Source: an uncultured Kiritimatiellota bacterium (GTDB taxonomy: Bacteria > Verrucomicrobiota > Kiritimatiellia > RFP12 > UBA1067). Taken from it: a DNA stretch of 36,824 nucleotides. The stretch lies in the NCBI GenBank assembly GCA_934667425.1, contig CAKULV010000033.1, forward strand, positions 1 through 36,824. The letters run 5' to 3'. This document shows positions 8,694-16,166 of the stretch, in pieces. The translations under genes were made by a program, and so were the position numbers. Below the pieces are notes generated by a model. The model was not told the origin of the DNA. It did no database searches and saw nothing but the letters and a program-made list of their open reading frames with translations. Position 1 is the first letter of the stretch. Every line of letters begins with the position of its first letter.

Positions 8694-9262
8694 GGATTGT
8701 CGGCGGCAGATTTCGCGGGCGCACCATGAAAGCGCCGGACGGGCTTGATGTCCGCCCCACGCAGGATCGTGTCCGCGAGGCGTTGTTCAACATCCTCATG
8801 CACGACATCGCCGATGCCCGGTTCCTCGACCTGTTCGCAGGTTCCGGCACTGTCGGATTCGAGGCATTGTCCCGTGGGGCCGGATCGGTCACATTCGTTG
8901 AACAGAATCCAAGGCACATATCGTACATCGAGGCCAATGCGAAGACGCTCGGCGTTGCGCCGTCAATTGTGCGCGGAGATGCGTTTCGCTACGTGGCGGA
9001 GTACTCCGCTGCCCCGTATGACGTCGTTTTTGCCGATCCACCGTATGCGCTTGGCGAGGCGCAGGGGTTCTCGGAGATGCTCGGCCATTCCGCCGCAAGG
9101 GACGTGGTTCGGCCGGGCGGGCTTTTCATAGTCGAGACCACGATGCGCTGCAAGTTGCCGGATGCGCAGGAATGGGATCTGTGCCGTGACCGCGAATACG
9201 GAAAGTCGCGCCTGATAGTGTGGAGGCGCAAAGCGGGGCTGGCGCCGGAAGAAGGTCGTTGA
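8690..9262 (+). CDS. rsmD: 16S rRNA (guanine(966)-N(2))-methyltransferase
   Basis: 190 residues starting at GTG 8690, overlapping the gatB stop in GTGA. The start gives MRIVGGRFRGRTMKAP, the typical RsmD N-terminus. Motif I (FLDLFAGSGTVGFEALSRGA) binds S-adenosylmethionine and DPPY (in VFADPPYALGE) is the catalytic N6/N2-methyltransferase motif. RsmD methylates guanine 966 of 16S rRNA during small-subunit assembly. The C-terminus has the expected YGKSRLIVWRR ending. ruvC follows after one base, so gatB, rsmD and ruvC are probably co-transcribed. Confidence 0.93.
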   Translation: MRIVGGRFRGRTMKAPDGLDVRPTQDRVREALFNILMHDIADARFLDLFAGSGTVGFEALSRGAGSVTFVEQNPRHISYIEANAKTLGVAPSIVRGDAFRYVAEYSAAPYDVVFADPPYALGEAQGFSEMLGHSAARDVVRPGGLFIVETTMRCKLPDAQEWDLCRDREYGKSRLIVWRRKAGLAPEEGR

Positions 9263-9263
9263 C

Positions 9264-9755
9264 ATGGTTGTGCTCGGGATAGACACATCCCTGAGAAGCA
9301 CCGGCTATGGGGTGCTGGTCTCGGAGGGCTCGAGTATGCGGGCGGCTTGCATGGGGACGATAAGGAACGCCCCGCAGCTTCCTCTTTCCGCGTGCCTGCG
9401 GCACATACATGCGGAGGTCACGAGGCTAATCGGCGAGTATCGACCGGACGTAATGGCGATAGAGTCCGTGATCTACGCGAAGAATGCACGTACGATGCTT
9501 GTGCTCGGCGAGGCGCGGGGGGCCGTGATAACGTCCGCCGTGGATGCGGGGGTGCCCATCTACGAGTACGAGCCGAGGCGGATGAAGATGGCGGTCTGCG
9601 GAAACGGACTTGCCGACAAGATCCAGATCCAGCGCATGGTAAAGACTCTCCTGTCGCTTCCGGAGCTGCCGCAGAACGATGCCGCAGATGCGCTTGGGCT
9701 TGCCATTGCGCACGTCCACGGCAACTCGCTCTTGAACACCAAAACCCCCATATGA
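9264..9755 (+). CDS. ruvC: Holliday junction resolvase RuvC
   Basis: 163 residues, normal RuvC length. The four catalytic acidic residues are visible: Asp7 (LGIDTSLRSTGYG), Glu67 (AIESVIYAKNARTMLVLGEARG), Asp139 and Asp142 (QNDAADALGLAIAH). The protein cuts four-way DNA junctions after RuvAB branch migration. ATG 9264 follows GAAGAAGG at good distance. It ends at the border of the first repeat cluster, which begins about 25 bp after the stop. ruvA and ruvB are not in the window. Confidence 0.95.
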   Translation: MVVLGIDTSLRSTGYGVLVSEGSSMRAACMGTIRNAPQLPLSACLRHIHAEVTRLIGEYRPDVMAIESVIYAKNARTMLVLGEARGAVITSAVDAGVPIYEYEPRRMKMAVCGNGLADKIQIQRMVKTLLSLPELPQNDAADALGLAIAHVHGNSLLNTKTPI

Positions 9756-10061
9756 TGCAAGATTCGTTGCGTCCGTGTTTTCGGTCGCGACAAGCGCGAC
9801 CCTCCCGCGTCGGCCAGCGGTCGCGACAAGCGCGACCCTCCCGCGACACGTGGCGATGGCGCCCTCGCCATCGTATCTGCCTGCCAGCTGCCGCGACATC
9901 ATGTGTTGGCAACTGGCAACGGTCGCGACAAGCGCGACCCTCCCGCGCTATGCACGACGGCGAGGGCGCACCCCTCTTGCGACCGCTTGCGCGGCTCTCT
10001 TCGTTCGGGGGATATGTCGCTACCGCCCACTACCAACTACCAACTACCAACTACCATCTAC
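9756..10061. repeat. Hairpin repeat cluster 1 (REP/BIME-like mosaic)
   Basis: No gene. Module order: two copies of the GTCGCG-ACAAG-CGCGAC hairpin (9784-9800 and 9820-9836), each followed by CCTCCC; a second hairpin CGATGGCG-CCCT-CGCCATCG (9854-9873); a third copy of the first hairpin (9922-9938); a roughly 70-bp module (9952-10023) with CCGC-TTGC-GCGG inside a GCGAC/GTCGC pair; and a CTACCAA heptamer array (10030-10061). The same modules recur in the other four clusters. The cluster ends exactly where the next promoter begins. Confidence 0.85.
10030..10061 (+). repeat. CTACCAA heptamer tandem array
   Basis: Four and a half units of a 7-bp repeat (CTACCAA, the fourth as CTACCAT). The same heptamer, in one or the other orientation, occurs in clusters 2, 3 and 4. 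Confidence 0.85.
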
Positions 10062-10096
10062 TTGACAGTGCCGTTTTTGCGAGTTTTTGGTATAAT
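10062..10096 (+). promoter_or_regulatory. Promoter of the 10129 gene
   Basis: TATAAT at 10091-10096 is preceded by TGG, an extended -10. A perfect TTGACA lies at 10062-10067, but the spacing is 23 nt, too long for a classical -35, so the extended -10 probably carries the activity. AGAAAGGA at 10117-10124 is the ribosome binding site. Confidence 0.6.
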
Positions 10097-10128
10097 TCAG
10101 CGAATATTTGGGTAACAGAAAGGATACG

Positions 10129-12084
10129 ATGATGAATGCTGATGTGATTCGCATGGTGGGGTCTTGCTGCGTTTTCGCTTTCGCCCTTTGCGCAGAGATG
10201 GACGCTGCGGCACTGGAGAATCCGGCGTTTGAAGACGTCAAGGACGGGCAGGCCGTCGGATGGAAGTCATCATGGGGATGCTTCCGCGCAGAGAAGGGCG
10301 CAGGGGCCAACGGTTCGGGAGGCTTGGTGTGGGAGTCCCCTGAGCCTGCAAAGCGTCAGGCGGCGTGCCTTCAGGAGGTGAATGTGGTCAGAGGGCAGCC
10401 GTACCATTTCACGTGTTCGGTGCGCACCGAGAATTTCAGCGCAGCCCAGGGCGGCTTTGCCGCGATGTGCATGGAGTGGTATGACGCCGACGGCAAGTGG
10501 ATGGGCGGCGGATACAGCGAGTCGTTCAAGGAAGGCAACTCCGACTGGGTGCAGATAGGCGGCTCTACCCGCGACATACCGCTTCAGGCAAAGACGGTTC
10601 GTGTCCAGCTGTATGTCGGGAAGGGAGCGACGGGAGTCGTGGCTTTCGACAATGTTTCCGTGCGTCCGCTTTCGAGGCAGCCCGTCGCATTCGTCTTCTC
10701 CAGCGCATATCGGGATGTTGCGGCATCGGGTAATGTGCGGTTCCATGCCGCATTCTATCCGGGTGTGCAAGCCGCAAACGAGACGCTGTCCGCAGAGTTT
10801 TCTTACATCGGCGCGGATGGGGCGGAAGTTCGCGCAAAGCCTACGGAGTTTGCCGCCGATGGCGCCACCCTTGCGCTTCGCGTCGATGACGTCGCGATGG
10901 GCACGCACCCGGTCGTGTGCGTCCTCACCGGCAATGCCGGCCGCAAACTCGGCTCTGCGGTGTGCGAGTTCACCCGCGTGCAGCGGCTCCCCGAAAGGAC
11001 GGTGTGGATCGACGGGCATAGCCGCTGCATCGTGAACGGCAAGCCGTTCTTCCCGCTTGGGATGTACTGGGGCAAGGTGGAGGCCGCCAAGCTCGCCAAG
11101 TACTGCGAAGGGCCGTTCAACTGCCTGATGCCATATGTCCGCGCCACGCCCGAGGATCTGGACTTGTGCCGCGAGAAGGGGCTGATGGCATTCGTGAACC
11201 TGAAGGACCAGACCCTTCACTCCGTCTGGGCGAGGAACCGCAAGATCACCACGCAGGAGGAGGTGGATGCATTCTTCGAGCGGGAGATAAACAAGGTCAA
11301 GGACCATCCCGCGCTTCTGGGGTGGTATGTGAACGATGAGGCACCGACGATGGAGATTCCGGAGCGCACGCATCTGTATTCGATTTTCCGCAGGCTCGAT
11401 CCGAACCATCCGACGTGGGCGGTGCTGGACCGCACTTATGACTTGCGCGAGTTCACCCCTACATATGACGTGCTGGGGGTGGATCCCTACCCGGTGGCGA
11501 AAAAGCCCCTTTCGCACATAACGGAATTCATGATGGAAACCCGCAACGCGGTGTTCAATGACCGTCCGATGTGGAATGTGCCGCAGGCGTTCAACTGGGG
11601 GTGGTACCGCAAGCAGGATGCGGGTGTCGAGCGGTTTCCGACCGAGCAGGAGCTGAAGAGCATGAACTGGCAGCACATCGCCCTTGGGGCCAATGGCCTC
11701 GTCTCCTATTGCTTCCATACGTATTTCCGGAACTTGTCCACCCCCGAAGATTTCGACAGGCATTGGGGCATGGTCTGCAATGCGGCGAAGGAGGTCAAGA
11801 AGATGATGCCGGTTCTGCTTTCGGTAGAGAAGGCTCCCGGAATCGGCGGGGCCCCGAGAATGATGCCCGTAAGGGTGTGGGCTCTTGACGGAGACGTCTA
11901 TGTGCTGGCCGTCAATCCGCTGAATGAACGGCAGGATGCGGCACTGGCCATCTCCGAAGGGAAGTGGAAGGCCGTTTCGTGCGAAGTCGGCGAAGCTGGG
12001 CGCATGGACGACTCCGGAAAGCGCCTTGAAGTGTCGCTCCCGCCGATAGGCGTGTCATTCATGCGCCTCACGCCGGTAAAGTAG
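10129..12084 (+). CDS. Exported glycoside-hydrolase-like protein (CBM-like domain plus TIM barrel)
   Basis: 651 residues from ATG 10129 (AGAAAGGA upstream; a second ATG follows at 10132). Residues 1-27 look like a signal peptide ending near CAEMDAAA. About residues 28-180 resemble a CBM4/9-type beta-sandwich (ENPAFEDVKDGQAVGWKSS, later VVAFDNVSVRPL). A middle beta domain leads to a barrel that starts after WIDGHSRCIVNGKPFFPLGMYWGK, the pattern of GH2-like or GH5-like exo-acting proteins. HPALLGWYVNDEAP is the usual strand with candidate catalytic Asp-Glu, and DVLGVDPYP is another barrel strand. The exact GH family and substrate cannot be named from sequence alone. Its TAG stop is the first triplet of the TAGTTGG repeat array. 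Confidence 0.75.
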   Translation: MMNADVIRMVGSCCVFAFALCAEMDAAALENPAFEDVKDGQAVGWKSSWGCFRAEKGAGANGSGGLVWESPEPAKRQAACLQEVNVVRGQPYHFTCSVRTENFSAAQGGFAAMCMEWYDADGKWMGGGYSESFKEGNSDWVQIGGSTRDIPLQAKTVRVQLYVGKGATGVVAFDNVSVRPLSRQPVAFVFSSAYRDVAASGNVRFHAAFYPGVQAANETLSAEFSYIGADGAEVRAKPTEFAADGATLALRVDDVAMGTHPVVCVLTGNAGRKLGSAVCEFTRVQRLPERTVWIDGHSRCIVNGKPFFPLGMYWGKVEAAKLAKYCEGPFNCLMPYVRATPEDLDLCREKGLMAFVNLKDQTLHSVWARNRKITTQEEVDAFFEREINKVKDHPALLGWYVNDEAPTMEIPERTHLYSIFRRLDPNHPTWAVLDRTYDLREFTPTYDVLGVDPYPVAKKPLSHITEFMMETRNAVFNDRPMWNVPQAFNWGWYRKQDAGVERFPTEQELKSMNWQHIALGANGLVSYCFHTYFRNLSTPEDFDRHWGMVCNAAKEVKKMMPVLLSVEKAPGIGGAPRMMPVRVWALDGDVYVLAVNPLNERQDAALAISEGKWKAVSCEVGEAGRMDDSGKRLEVSLPPIGVSFMRLTPVK

Positions 12085-12303
12085 TTGGTAGTTGGTAGTT
12101 GGTAGTTGGTAGTTGATAGATGGTAGTTGGTAGTGGGTAGAGGTGGGCTGACATCTATCAACTATCAACTACCAACTACCAACTAAAAAATCGGGAGGGA
12201 CGCGCTCCCGCGCGTCCGTTGCCTCGATGCCGCTTTCGGTCGAGCGGGAGCTCGACCCTCCCGCGTCGGCCAGCGGTCGCAGAGGAACTGCGACCCTCCC
12301 GAC
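12082..12303. repeat. Hairpin repeat cluster 2 with large heptamer inverted repeat
   Basis: No gene. It starts with TAGTTGG heptamers, continues to an inverted array, then carries three hairpins with different stems: GGACGCG-CTCCCG-CGCGTCC (12198-12217, preceded by GGGAGG), GTCGAGC-GGGA-GCTCGAC (12239-12256, followed by CCTCCC), and GTCGCAG-AGGAA-CTGCGAC (12276-12294, followed by CCTCCC). The first hairpin is in the opposite orientation to the others, so GGGAGG and CCTCCC face outward like a BIME pair. Confidence 0.85.
12089..12185. repeat. 33-bp near-perfect inverted repeat of TAGTTGG heptamers
   Basis: Arms 12089-12121 and 12153-12185 pair over 33 bp with a single mismatch; the loop is 31 nt. 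The right arm is followed by six A residues. The 5' arm begins one heptamer after the stop codon of the preceding gene. Confidence 0.85.
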
Positions 12304-12316
12304 AAGATTTCTTTAC

Positions 12317-12344
12317 TTGACACGCAAAAAAAAAATGCTATTTT
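12317..12344 (+). promoter_or_regulatory. Promoter of the small-protein/FGE-like operon
   Basis: TTGACA (12317-12322), 16-nt spacer with a run of A, TGC then TATTTT (12339-12344). This is the best -35/-10 pair on the plus strand and starts right after cluster 2. Confidence 0.7.
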
Positions 12345-12398
12345 TAGCGGCGTTTTTGAGCGAATTGTGTAGATGCACATTACGTGAAAGGAGTGGCT

Positions 12399-12662
12399 AT
12401 GCAGAGAATGTCATATTTGATGGCGCTGACGGCCTGTCTGGCGCTGTTGGCAACGCTATCGGCTGTCGCTGTGGTAGAGACGCGTCTGGACATAGATCCG
12501 GCTAAATTCCCGTCGTCGTGGGATGTCTCGCGGCGTACGTCATATCAGGTCGATGTTGCAACTTCGCCGCTTGCCGCACTGGAGACTATGCCAATCCCGG
12601 TTGTCGCGAGAGTCTTCGACCTCAACTCCTACATCCCCGGACTCATGCTTGTGATCCGTTAA
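12399..12662 (+). CDS. Small secreted protein with GLMLVIR C-terminal tail
   Basis: 87 residues from ATG 12399, chosen because GAAAGGAG lies 5 nt upstream; an upstream GTG at 12384 has no such site. Residues 1-30 are a signal peptide (MALTACLALLATLSAVAVV). The mature part is about 57 residues, has no cysteine and no recognised domain, and ends PGLMLVIR-stop. A similar-sized protein at 19878-20159 ends AAGLSLIFR, and the 940-residue surface protein at 33684 ends AGFLVVVR. Both small proteins are next to FGE-like genes. It starts a likely operon with the FGE-like gene 29 nt downstream and the 14053 gene. The function is unknown; an exported partner or substrate of the neighbour is an inference. 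Confidence 0.7.
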   Translation: MQRMSYLMALTACLALLATLSAVAVVETRLDIDPAKFPSSWDVSRRTSYQVDVATSPLAALETMPIPVVARVFDLNSYIPGLMLVIR

Positions 12663-12691
12663 ACGTCTATCTGAAAGAGAAGGAAGAAATC

Positions 12692-14041
12692 ATGAAACAT
12701 CAGATGTGCCTGCTCATGGGAATTGTCGCAGCCTCGGTGGGAGCGATGCCGACACTGTCGAACGTTTCGGTTGTGCAGAGCGGAAACCGAACGGTAATCG
12801 TTTCCTACGAACTGTCCGGCGAGCCGGCCGTCGTCACCATCGACATCCAGACTAACGCCGTCGCCAATGCCGTAGATGGCTGGGCATCGATTGGCGGCGA
12901 AAACGTCACCCCGTCGCTTTTCGGGGATGTCTCGAAGGTCATCGGATGCGATGACGGCGCACACGTCATTTCATGGAAGCCCACGGAGTCTTGGCCGGAT
13001 CATCGTTTCGTGGATGGCACAGCCCGTGCCGTTCTCACGGCTTGGCCGACGAATGCGCCGCCGACCTACATGACGGTATGCCTGACCAACCGTACGGGGG
13101 CAAGCTATGCTTGGTATGCGAGCGGGGATTATGTTCCCGGCGGAATCACAAACCGCATCTACAAGACCACAAGCCTCGTGTTCCGCAAGATACCCGCCGC
13201 CGGGATCATTTGGCAGATGGGGTCGCCGACATCCGAGGGATATCGCAGTTCGAACGAGGATCTGCATAATGTGACTCTTACAGACGACTATTACATGTGC
13301 TGCTACGAGACGACGGCCAAACAGTACGAAATAGTCTACAGTGATGGATTCTGCACGGTCAACAATGCGAATCCGTCCACATGGACGGCAGATCCGACAG
13401 TCTTCTCGGCGGAGGATCTCGAGGAAATGCCGGTTGGCACCGTTGGTTATTATCATTTGCGTGGTGTACATGGAAACCTGGAATGGAGCTGGCCGCAGGC
13501 CGGCCATGCGGTACGCCCGAAAGGGTCTAATAAGTACAGCGGCGCCTGGCTGGCCAGTTTGCGCTATGTCACGGGCGACAAGGTGGATTTCGACCTTCCG
13601 ACGGAGGCGCAGTGGGAGTACGCCTGCCGTTGTGGAACGGCGACATCCACATATCTTGGCGATGTCAGCGGAGACATCCTTAACCGCATAGCCTGGTGGC
13701 ATGGCAACTCTGCGGTCAACGGGAAGCGGCAACCCCACCCGGTCGGGCGGATGGAGCCGAACGAATGGGATCTGTATGACATGCTGGGAAACCAGATGGA
13801 ATGGTGCCTTGACAACTACACGGCCCAATTGGGGACGAATGGCGTGGTCGATCCCGAAGGGCCCGAGACGCCAGACGGCCCAAATCAGCGTGTCCTTAAG
13901 GGAGGCGAGTTCAGCGGGTACTATGGTACGCACAATTCGGGTTCCTATCGTGCGGCCGGGCGTCAACGCATCGACACCTATTATCAGCAGCCGTTTCTCG
14001 GCTTTCGCCTGTGGGCGCCGGCCATTGCCGTAAAAGAGTAA
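12692..14041 (+). CDS. Secreted FGE/SUMF1-like domain protein (no catalytic Cys pair)
   Basis: 449 residues from ATG 12692 behind GAAGGAAG; the frame is open upstream but the signal peptide (residues 1-18, ending VGA-MP) fixes this start. About residues 19-115 are a beta-rich domain shared with the 18529 protein (PTLSNVSVVQSGNRTVIVSYEL versus PSVSNVAVSQLPTRRVEVSYDL). The rest is an FGE-sulfatase (SUMF1) fold: VFRKIPAAGIIWQMGSP, LPTEAQWEYACRCGT, NEWDLYDMLGNQMEWCLDNY, RVLKGGEF, FLGFRLW. In true FGE the segment after RGGSF has two copper-binding catalytic cysteines; here GGEFSGYYGTHNSGSYRAAGR has none. Oxidation of a sulfatase cysteine is therefore unlikely; a binding or structural role is more plausible. 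No sulfatase gene is in the window. Confidence 0.85.
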   Translation: MKHQMCLLMGIVAASVGAMPTLSNVSVVQSGNRTVIVSYELSGEPAVVTIDIQTNAVANAVDGWASIGGENVTPSLFGDVSKVIGCDDGAHVISWKPTESWPDHRFVDGTARAVLTAWPTNAPPTYMTVCLTNRTGASYAWYASGDYVPGGITNRIYKTTSLVFRKIPAAGIIWQMGSPTSEGYRSSNEDLHNVTLTDDYYMCCYETTAKQYEIVYSDGFCTVNNANPSTWTADPTVFSAEDLEEMPVGTVGYYHLRGVHGNLEWSWPQAGHAVRPKGSNKYSGAWLASLRYVTGDKVDFDLPTEAQWEYACRCGTATSTYLGDVSGDILNRIAWWHGNSAVNGKRQPHPVGRMEPNEWDLYDMLGNQMEWCLDNYTAQLGTNGVVDPEGPETPDGPNQRVLKGGEFSGYYGTHNSGSYRAAGRQRIDTYYQQPFLGFRLWAPAIAVKE

Positions 14042-14052
14042 GGGGGCGGAAG

Positions 14053-15702
14053 ATGACAAGGCAAGTGATCCTGTCGATGGCGTTGTTCGCGGCGATGTCG
14101 GTGGCTGAGGCCCGCGTAAAGTTCATTGCCCACGGATGGGATACGATGGACATGGATCCTACGACTATCCTGGCCAATGCCGATGCTCTCGACAAGACCG
14201 CAATCAATGGCATCACCATTGCGCTTCCTGTGCGCAGGCAGACTGATGGCACAGAGGCAAATTTCTGGCGGTTGCCGTTCGATGGCCCATGGAAGTATGA
14301 GACATTTGCCGATCAGGTGCCAATCCTCCAGAAGATAGTCAAGCACCCGTCACTCCGAGACAGCTTTCTCCTGTGCTCTTTTTCGCGCATGAAGGGGCGG
14401 ATCAAGTGGACTGACGACGCAGAATGGGGGCGTTTCTCCAACAACATGCGTGTCCTTTCGCGCATAGCCAAGGCTGGCGGAATGAAAGGACTCTTCCTTG
14501 ACAATGAGGACTACACGAACATACTGCAGTATAAGCACCGTCCAGAGGAATGCGACTTCAAGACGGCCTGCAAACTGGCACGGCGGCGCGGACGCGAAAT
14601 ATTCTCAGGCGTGTTCGAGGCGTTCCCCAATGCGGTCATCATGCCGTTCTGGCTGTTGACCCAGGTGAAGGACTATGCCCGCAGCTCGGATCCAGTCGCG
14701 AGCATGGAGGCCGACGGATGCCTGTGGCCGGCATTCGTCAACGGACTGTTTGACGTTTTGCCGCCGACCGCACGGGTTGTCGATGGCAACGAATACGCAT
14801 ACACATACGAATACAACGACGGGGCGTTTGCCAGATCGGCCGTTGATCAGCTCATTGGCCTCCTGCCGCTCGTCGCCAAGGAGAATCGCGCAAAATACCG
14901 TGCACAGATGAGCGTATCGTTCGGGCAGTACATTGACATGTACACGCATGACAACCCGTCGAGCACCTGGTATTTCGGTCCGGTAGAAGGCTCCCGTCTC
15001 GAACATTTCCGCCGTAACATCACGGAGGCCGCCGCCTGTGCCGACGAGTACGTGTGGCTGTATGGCGAACAGTTTTCGTGGATCAAGTGGAACAATCCCC
15101 CGGCCAAGAGCCGCAAGTACCGCATAGATCGGACATGGGAAGAGGCGCTTCCCGGCGTAAATGCCATGCTGAAGGCAGTCAGGAACCCAGGCGCGAGTCT
15201 GCATGAACTTGTCGCGACGGCGCGCGCGAAAGGGGCTTCGTCAAACCGCTTTCCGGAGGCGCTGGCCAACGAAGATCACTGGCAGAACCCGAAGTGCATA
15301 CAGGGGACTTTCTCCAAGGATCCAACTGCCGGAGTCGGCGGCACACTGACCATGACGGGGATAGTTAACGGGTGTTTCGAGTTGCCGGTGGAGGTTAATC
15401 CTGGCGAGACATGGGTGGTTGACATGTACATGACCGGCTTTGCCGGAGAGAGGCAGAATCCGTCCATTGCCTTCAGGGATGGCGCAAAGAAATGGCATTG
15501 GGATCTTGGCACGACGCATGCCACGCTTCAGGCGGCTGACAACGTAGGTCGTCGTCGCGCCTCGGCCGTCGTCCGTGTTCCGGCGGGGATGCGTTATCTT
15601 GTCCTGATGCTCAATGGTGGACAGAAGAATGGCGAGACGGCGACATTCACGGACATCTTCATCGCCAAGTGCGAGTCCTCTTTGGGCGCGACGGGTGGAT
15701 AG
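14053..15702 (+). CDS. Exported protein of unknown family, possibly a TIM-barrel hydrolase
   Basis: 549 residues from ATG 14053, which follows GGGGGCGGAAG; it is 11 nt after the FGE-like gene, so the same operon. Residues 1-20 are a signal peptide ending VAEA. The N-terminal two thirds alternate predicted strands and helices (KFIAHGWDTMDMDP, NGITIALPVRR, GLFLDNEDYTN, NAVIMPFWLLTQV, YVWLYGEQFSWIKW), resembling a glycosidase barrel; the Asp-Asn-Glu-Asp cluster in FLDNEDY and the Glu in YGEQF are candidate active-site residues. The last about 130 residues look like a carbohydrate-binding beta-sandwich (WVVDMYMTGFAGERQNPSIAF to FTDIFIAKC). I do not recognise the family; a sugar-acting enzyme is inferred from fold pattern and context. 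Confidence 0.65.
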   Translation: MTRQVILSMALFAAMSVAEARVKFIAHGWDTMDMDPTTILANADALDKTAINGITIALPVRRQTDGTEANFWRLPFDGPWKYETFADQVPILQKIVKHPSLRDSFLLCSFSRMKGRIKWTDDAEWGRFSNNMRVLSRIAKAGGMKGLFLDNEDYTNILQYKHRPEECDFKTACKLARRRGREIFSGVFEAFPNAVIMPFWLLTQVKDYARSSDPVASMEADGCLWPAFVNGLFDVLPPTARVVDGNEYAYTYEYNDGAFARSAVDQLIGLLPLVAKENRAKYRAQMSVSFGQYIDMYTHDNPSSTWYFGPVEGSRLEHFRRNITEAAACADEYVWLYGEQFSWIKWNNPPAKSRKYRIDRTWEEALPGVNAMLKAVRNPGASLHELVATARAKGASSNRFPEALANEDHWQNPKCIQGTFSKDPTAGVGGTLTMTGIVNGCFELPVEVNPGETWVVDMYMTGFAGERQNPSIAFRDGAKKWHWDLGTTHATLQAADNVGRRRASAVVRVPAGMRYLVLMLNGGQKNGETATFTDIFIAKCESSLGATGG

Positions 15703-15706
15703 ACAT

Positions 15707-15779
15707 CTTGCCTGTAACTTGCCTTACGGTTATCATCATTGACATTCCCGTGCGAAGCGCGGGCGGCGGGCTGCACGGC
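15707..15779. repeat. 73-bp dispersed repeat, copy 1
   Basis: Begins CTTGCCTGTAACTTGCC and ends at CTGCACGGC; matches 26569-26641 at all but a few positions. It contains a hairpin CCCGTGC-GAA-GCGCGGG (15747-15763) with one G-T pair. Confidence 0.8.
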
Positions 15780-16099
15780 CATTCCCGCGACACGTGGCGA
15801 TGACGCCCTCGCCATCGTATCTGCCTGCCAGCTGCTGCGACATCATGTGTTGGCAACTGGCAACGGTCGCGACAAGCGCGACCCTCCCGTGTCGGCCAAC
15901 GGTCGCGACAAGCGCGACCCTCCCGCGCTATGCACGACGGCGAGGGCGCACCCCTCTTGCGACCGCTTGCGCGGCTCACTTCGTTCGGGGGTTATGTCGC
16001 TACTACCCTCTACCAACTGCCACTACCAACTATCCTCTACCAACTATCAACTACATTTCTACACTTCTACACGGCCATTTTCCACGACGGCGAGGCGCC

Positions 16100-16166
16100 G
16101 TCGCTACAGGGCAGACGTCGCTACAGGGCAGACGTCGCTACAGGGCAGACGTCGCTACGGGGGCAG
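16100..16166. repeat. 17-bp tandem repeat
   Basis: Three exact units of GTCGCTACAGGGCAGAC (16100-16116, 16117-16133, 16134-16150) followed by a diverged partial unit. The GTCGCTAC start is the same string that ends the 70-bp module and the CGACGGCG hairpin modules elsewhere. Confidence 0.9.

Noticed and set aside
9784..9938. Repeated GTCGCG units as a CRISPR array
   Set aside because: Spacing is irregular, the intervening sequence is itself repeated elsewhere, and there are no cas genes.
10062..10067. TTGACA as a classical -35
   Set aside because: The 23-nt spacing to TATAAT is too long; the extended -10 explains the promoter better, so the hexamer may be chance or part of the repeat border.
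10270..11763. 497-codon minus-strand ORF
   Set aside because: Antisense to the glycoside-hydrolase-like gene; Arg/His-rich, no domain and no start signal.
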